NCBI RefSeq assembly: GCF_042432805.1
Contig: NZ_JBHLWO010000001.1
Span: 682,001 to 746,000 of the forward strand
Length of the DNA: 64,000 nt
Source: Olivibacter oleidegradans
GTDB taxonomy: Bacteria; Bacteroidota; Bacteroidia; Sphingobacteriales; Sphingobacteriaceae
Direction of reading: 5' to 3'
How positions within the stretch are numbered: the first letter of the stretch is position 1; each line of letters starts with the position of its first letter. The notes below the pieces were generated by a model. It did no database searches, was not told the origin of the DNA, and saw nothing but the letters and a program-made list of their open reading frames with translations. Below, one piece after another: positions 61,566-64,000 of this stretch. A program made the position numbers and the translations under genes.

Positions 61566-62621
61566 TTACATCAATTGTTCTTGTTTTTCTTTAACAGCTA
61601 ACTGTCCACATGCAGCGTCAATGTCTTTGCCCCGGCTTCTTCTGACATTGGTGGTTATACCTCTTTTTCTAAGAAACGCCGCAAAGCGATCAATTTTATC
61701 CCCTTCCGCATTCTCGAAATCTGCAAAGGCGATGGGATTATATTCAATGATGTTAACTTTACAAGGCAGGTGTTTGCAGAAGGACGCCAATTCTGCTGCA
61801 TCTTCCAATTCGTCGTTAAAATTGTTAAAAACGATATATTCGTAAGTAACGGGATTTTTTGTCTTGGCAAAATAATATTTTAGCGCTTCGGCCAATGCCT
61901 TTAACGAATTCTGCTCATTAATCGGCATGATTTCATTTCTTTTTGCGTCATTCGCTGCATGAAGGGAGAGGGCTAAATTAAATTTCACTTGATCGTCTCC
62001 CAACTTCTTAATCATTTTGGCTATTCCGGCAGTTGAAACAGTTATCCTTTTTGCTGCCATATTCAGTCCATCAGGAGCTGTAATCCGTTCGATAGATTTT
62101 AAAACATTGGCATAATTAAGTAGCGGCTCACCCATTCCCATATAAACAATATTACTTAGGGGGATCGAATAGTTTTCTTCTGCCTGTTTATTGATTAAAA
62201 CAACTTGATCGTAAATTTCGTCTGCATTTAAGTTCCGCTTTCTATCCATATACCCCGTTGCACAGAATTTGCATGTTAAACTGCAACCCACCTGGGAGCT
62301 GACGCAGGCAGTCATCCGGTCGGGAGTAGGGATTAAAACACCTTCAATAATATTATTGTCAAAAAGCTTAAACGTGCTCTTTATGGTTTTATCAGCACTG
62401 TATTGGGATTTATCGATGCGAACAGCGTTGATTATAAAATTCTCTTTCAGCGAATCGCGTAACTTTTTGCTAAGATTGGTCATATTATCGAAATCTACGC
62501 ACGACTTCATCCATAACCACTCAAAAATTTGCTTTGCACGAAAACTTTGCTCGCCTAAAGCGAGTAAACTTTCCTTCAACTGTTCAAGGCTTAACGATCT
62601 GATATCTACTTTCTTTCCCAT
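61566..62621 (-). CDS. rlmN: 23S rRNA and tRNA adenine-C2 methyltransferase RlmN
   Basis: A 351-residue radical-SAM enzyme that methylates A2503 of 23S rRNA and A37 of some tRNAs. The start at the ATG 62619-62621 (MGKKVDIRSLSLEQL) is chosen over a longer frame to 62705. The iron-sulfur cluster motif is CSLTCKFCATG (Cys-x3-Cys-x2-Cys), the GMGEPLLNYANV motif is present, and the C-terminal Cys involved in the methyl transfer is in AACGQLA. A -7 box match lies 14 bases upstream of the start. Confidence 0.96.
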   Translation of the reverse strand: MGKKVDIRSLSLEQLKESLLALGEQSFRAKQIFEWLWMKSCVDFDNMTNLSKKLRDSLKENFIINAVRIDKSQYSADKTIKSTFKLFDNNIIEGVLIPTPDRMTACVSSQVGCSLTCKFCATGYMDRKRNLNADEIYDQVVLINKQAEENYSIPLSNIVYMGMGEPLLNYANVLKSIERITAPDGLNMAAKRITVSTAGIAKMIKKLGDDQVKFNLALSLHAANDAKRNEIMPINEQNSLKALAEALKYYFAKTKNPVTYEYIVFNNFNDELEDAAELASFCKHLPCKVNIIEYNPIAFADFENAEGDKIDRFAAFLRKRGITTNVRRSRGKDIDAACGQLAVKEKQEQLM

Positions 62622-62634
62622 GTTTTTCACGGTG

Positions 62635-62642
62635 CAAATATA
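62635..62642 (-). promoter_or_regulatory. predicted rlmN -7 box
   Basis: On the minus strand TATATTTG (62642-62635) is an exact TANNTTTG match 13 bases before the rlmN ATG. The nearest TTTG upstream is only 14 bases away, shorter than usual. Confidence 0.4.
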
Positions 62643-62797
62643 CCGCTTTTTTAACACAAAAACATATAATCCTTTGTTATACAAGTGTGTTAAAGCGTGA
62701 AACAAATTTCGTTAGTTTCATATTTTTTGCTAACATTGCCCGTAATTATTAAAAAAAGTAGACGAATTCTTCATATTTTTAGTGAACCTCAGATGTC

Positions 62798-63973
62798 ATG
62801 GTAAATTATTACTCGGCAGACTATATTTTTCCCGTTTCTGCAAAACCCATTCATAATGGTATCATTGGGGTGGACGAGAACGGTGAAATTATAGGTGTTT
62901 ATGAATCAGGAGCAAAAGAAATATCGGATAAAACCATTACGAAACATAAGGGTATTATTACTCCGGGATTTATCAACACGCACTGTCATTTAGAACTTTC
63001 CCATCTGAAGGGTAAATTCGCCAAAGGCACTGGGCTAATTCCTTTCATCGAAGCTGTTATTGGGCAACGGAATGCAAACGAGAAGGAAGTTGTAAAGGCC
63101 ATGCAATCTGCCGACTCGGAAATGAAAAGGAATGGTATTGTGGCGGTTGGTGATATTGCAAACCTTGCTATTTCAAAAGAAACAAAGGAGAAAAGCAGCC
63201 TTTATTACCATACCTTTATAGAAATTCTGTGCTTTGAACCGGAAAAAGCGCAAGAAGTGTTTAGAGATGGCTTAGCGCTCTGTGAATCATTCGACGGGCT
63301 ACCGTCCTCCATCACACCGCATGCCCCTTATTCGGTATGTAAAGAAATTTTCAGGTTTTTAAAACAACTTCATAAACCCGAAACCAATCTGCTCAGTATC
63401 CACAATCAGGAAAGCGAAGAGGAGAACAAGCTTTATCGCTATAAGTCAGGGCAATTTATTGATTTTTATCGAAAGTTAAACCGAGATATTGGCTTCTTCA
63501 AGGCGCAAGCCAGGGATTCTATTCAAACCATCGTTCCTCTATTACCAAAGCGGCAACCCGTTATGTTTGTTCATAACACGTACACAAACATGAAAGATAT
63601 TTTTTTTGTGGATCGTTTTGCAGGAAACGTGACCTGGTGTCTATGCCCTAATGCCAATCTGTATATCGAAAACAGGCTGCCAAAAATCGACCTATTTCTG
63701 AATCAGGACAGTCCCATTACGCTAGGCACAGACAGTTTAGCTTCTAACGATAAGTTATGCATTTTATCGGAGCTTTTAACACTGCACGCTCATTTCCCGC
63801 ATTTAAAACTTGAGGATACCTTAAAGTGGGCAACGCTTAATGGCGCCAAATACTTAGGTATTGATCACCAATACGGCAGTCTAGAAAAGGGCAAAAAACC
63901 TGGCCTTAACCTCATCAGTCACGCGCAAGGGCTAAAACTGAGCGAAAACTCAACCGTTACGCCCTTAATCTAA
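62798..63973 (+). CDS. amidohydrolase-family metal-dependent hydrolase
   Basis: A 391-residue enzyme of the amidohydrolase superfamily, closest in motif layout to aminodeoxyfutalosine/cytosine deaminase-type members. The metal-binding motif is GFINTHCHLELSH near residues 56-68; further sites are ITPHAPYSV (with the His), SIHNQESEEE (His and Glu), FVHNTYT and LGTDSLASND (the conserved Asp). A short TIM-barrel entry domain (IFPVSAKPIHNG) precedes them. The substrate cannot be told. Function in menaquinone or nucleoside deamination is only a possibility. The next gene lies beyond the right edge. Confidence 0.88.
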   Translation: MVNYYSADYIFPVSAKPIHNGIIGVDENGEIIGVYESGAKEISDKTITKHKGIITPGFINTHCHLELSHLKGKFAKGTGLIPFIEAVIGQRNANEKEVVKAMQSADSEMKRNGIVAVGDIANLAISKETKEKSSLYYHTFIEILCFEPEKAQEVFRDGLALCESFDGLPSSITPHAPYSVCKEIFRFLKQLHKPETNLLSIHNQESEEENKLYRYKSGQFIDFYRKLNRDIGFFKAQARDSIQTIVPLLPKRQPVMFVHNTYTNMKDIFFVDRFAGNVTWCLCPNANLYIENRLPKIDLFLNQDSPITLGTDSLASNDKLCILSELLTLHAHFPHLKLEDTLKWATLNGAKYLGIDHQYGSLEKGKKPGLNLISHAQGLKLSENSTVTPLI

Positions 63974-64000
63974 AGCATTCATTTTCTGTTAATTGCTATT

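Overview
The window reads as a chromosomal segment of a Bacteroidota bacterium, most likely family Sphingobacteriaceae (inference). Three SusC/RagA-type receptors and two SusD-type lipoproteins, CarB without its C-terminal allosteric domain, a 29-codon AURKAIP1/COX24-type basic peptide, promoters of the TTTG / TANNTTTG type and weak Shine-Dalgarno use all point that way. No rRNA, tRNA or CRISPR array was seen.

Layout. 1-8.5 kb is accessory DNA: the start of one SusC receptor, long gene-poor gaps, lipoproteins of unknown role, and an IS4-family element (about 5928-7364) with a broken transposase whose right end cuts into the signal peptide of a PKD-like lipoprotein gene. 8.7-18.7 kb holds two tandem susC-susD pairs with no glycan-degrading enzyme beside them. 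19.4-26.8 kb carries dapF and the four-gene ligase-associated DNA repair cluster (MBL exonuclease, ATP-dependent ligase, DEXH helicase, PdeM phosphoesterase). 27.3-33.7 kb is a two-component operon: REC-histidine kinase, large NIT-HAMP-GAF hybrid kinase with three receivers, single receiver, CheR methyltransferase. 34-40.5 kb has a polyprenyl synthase, TerC, a NadR-like kinase beside a decayed pnuC, a toxin-antitoxin pair with a frameshifted toxin, and carB. 40.6-46.3 kb is an RND efflux operon whose permease and outer-membrane factor are one reading frame. 46.4-64 kb is mostly core genome: radA, rng, a tiny ribosome-type gene, TPR protein, HU, mutY, ssb, aspS, dxs, scpA, glyA, comF, rlmN and an amidohydrolase.

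The most unusual signal lies between the genes. At least ten gaps are filled with degenerate words repeating every 7 bases, each gap with its own core (for example NNNTTAG, AACNANT, NNTCAGC, GGTNTAA). Several abut stop codons, start codons or terminator stems. One gap (26.8-27.3 kb) also carries roughly 80-110 bp tandem copies built from such words. I know of no described system matching this in Bacteroidota; short heptameric repeats in cyanobacteria are the nearest parallel I can name. Other points of interest are the RND-outer membrane factor fusion with a preserved internal lipoprotein signal, three separate decayed genes (pnuC, ParE-like toxin, IS4 transposase), and promoter -7 boxes only 4-5 bases from the start codons of mutY and scpA.
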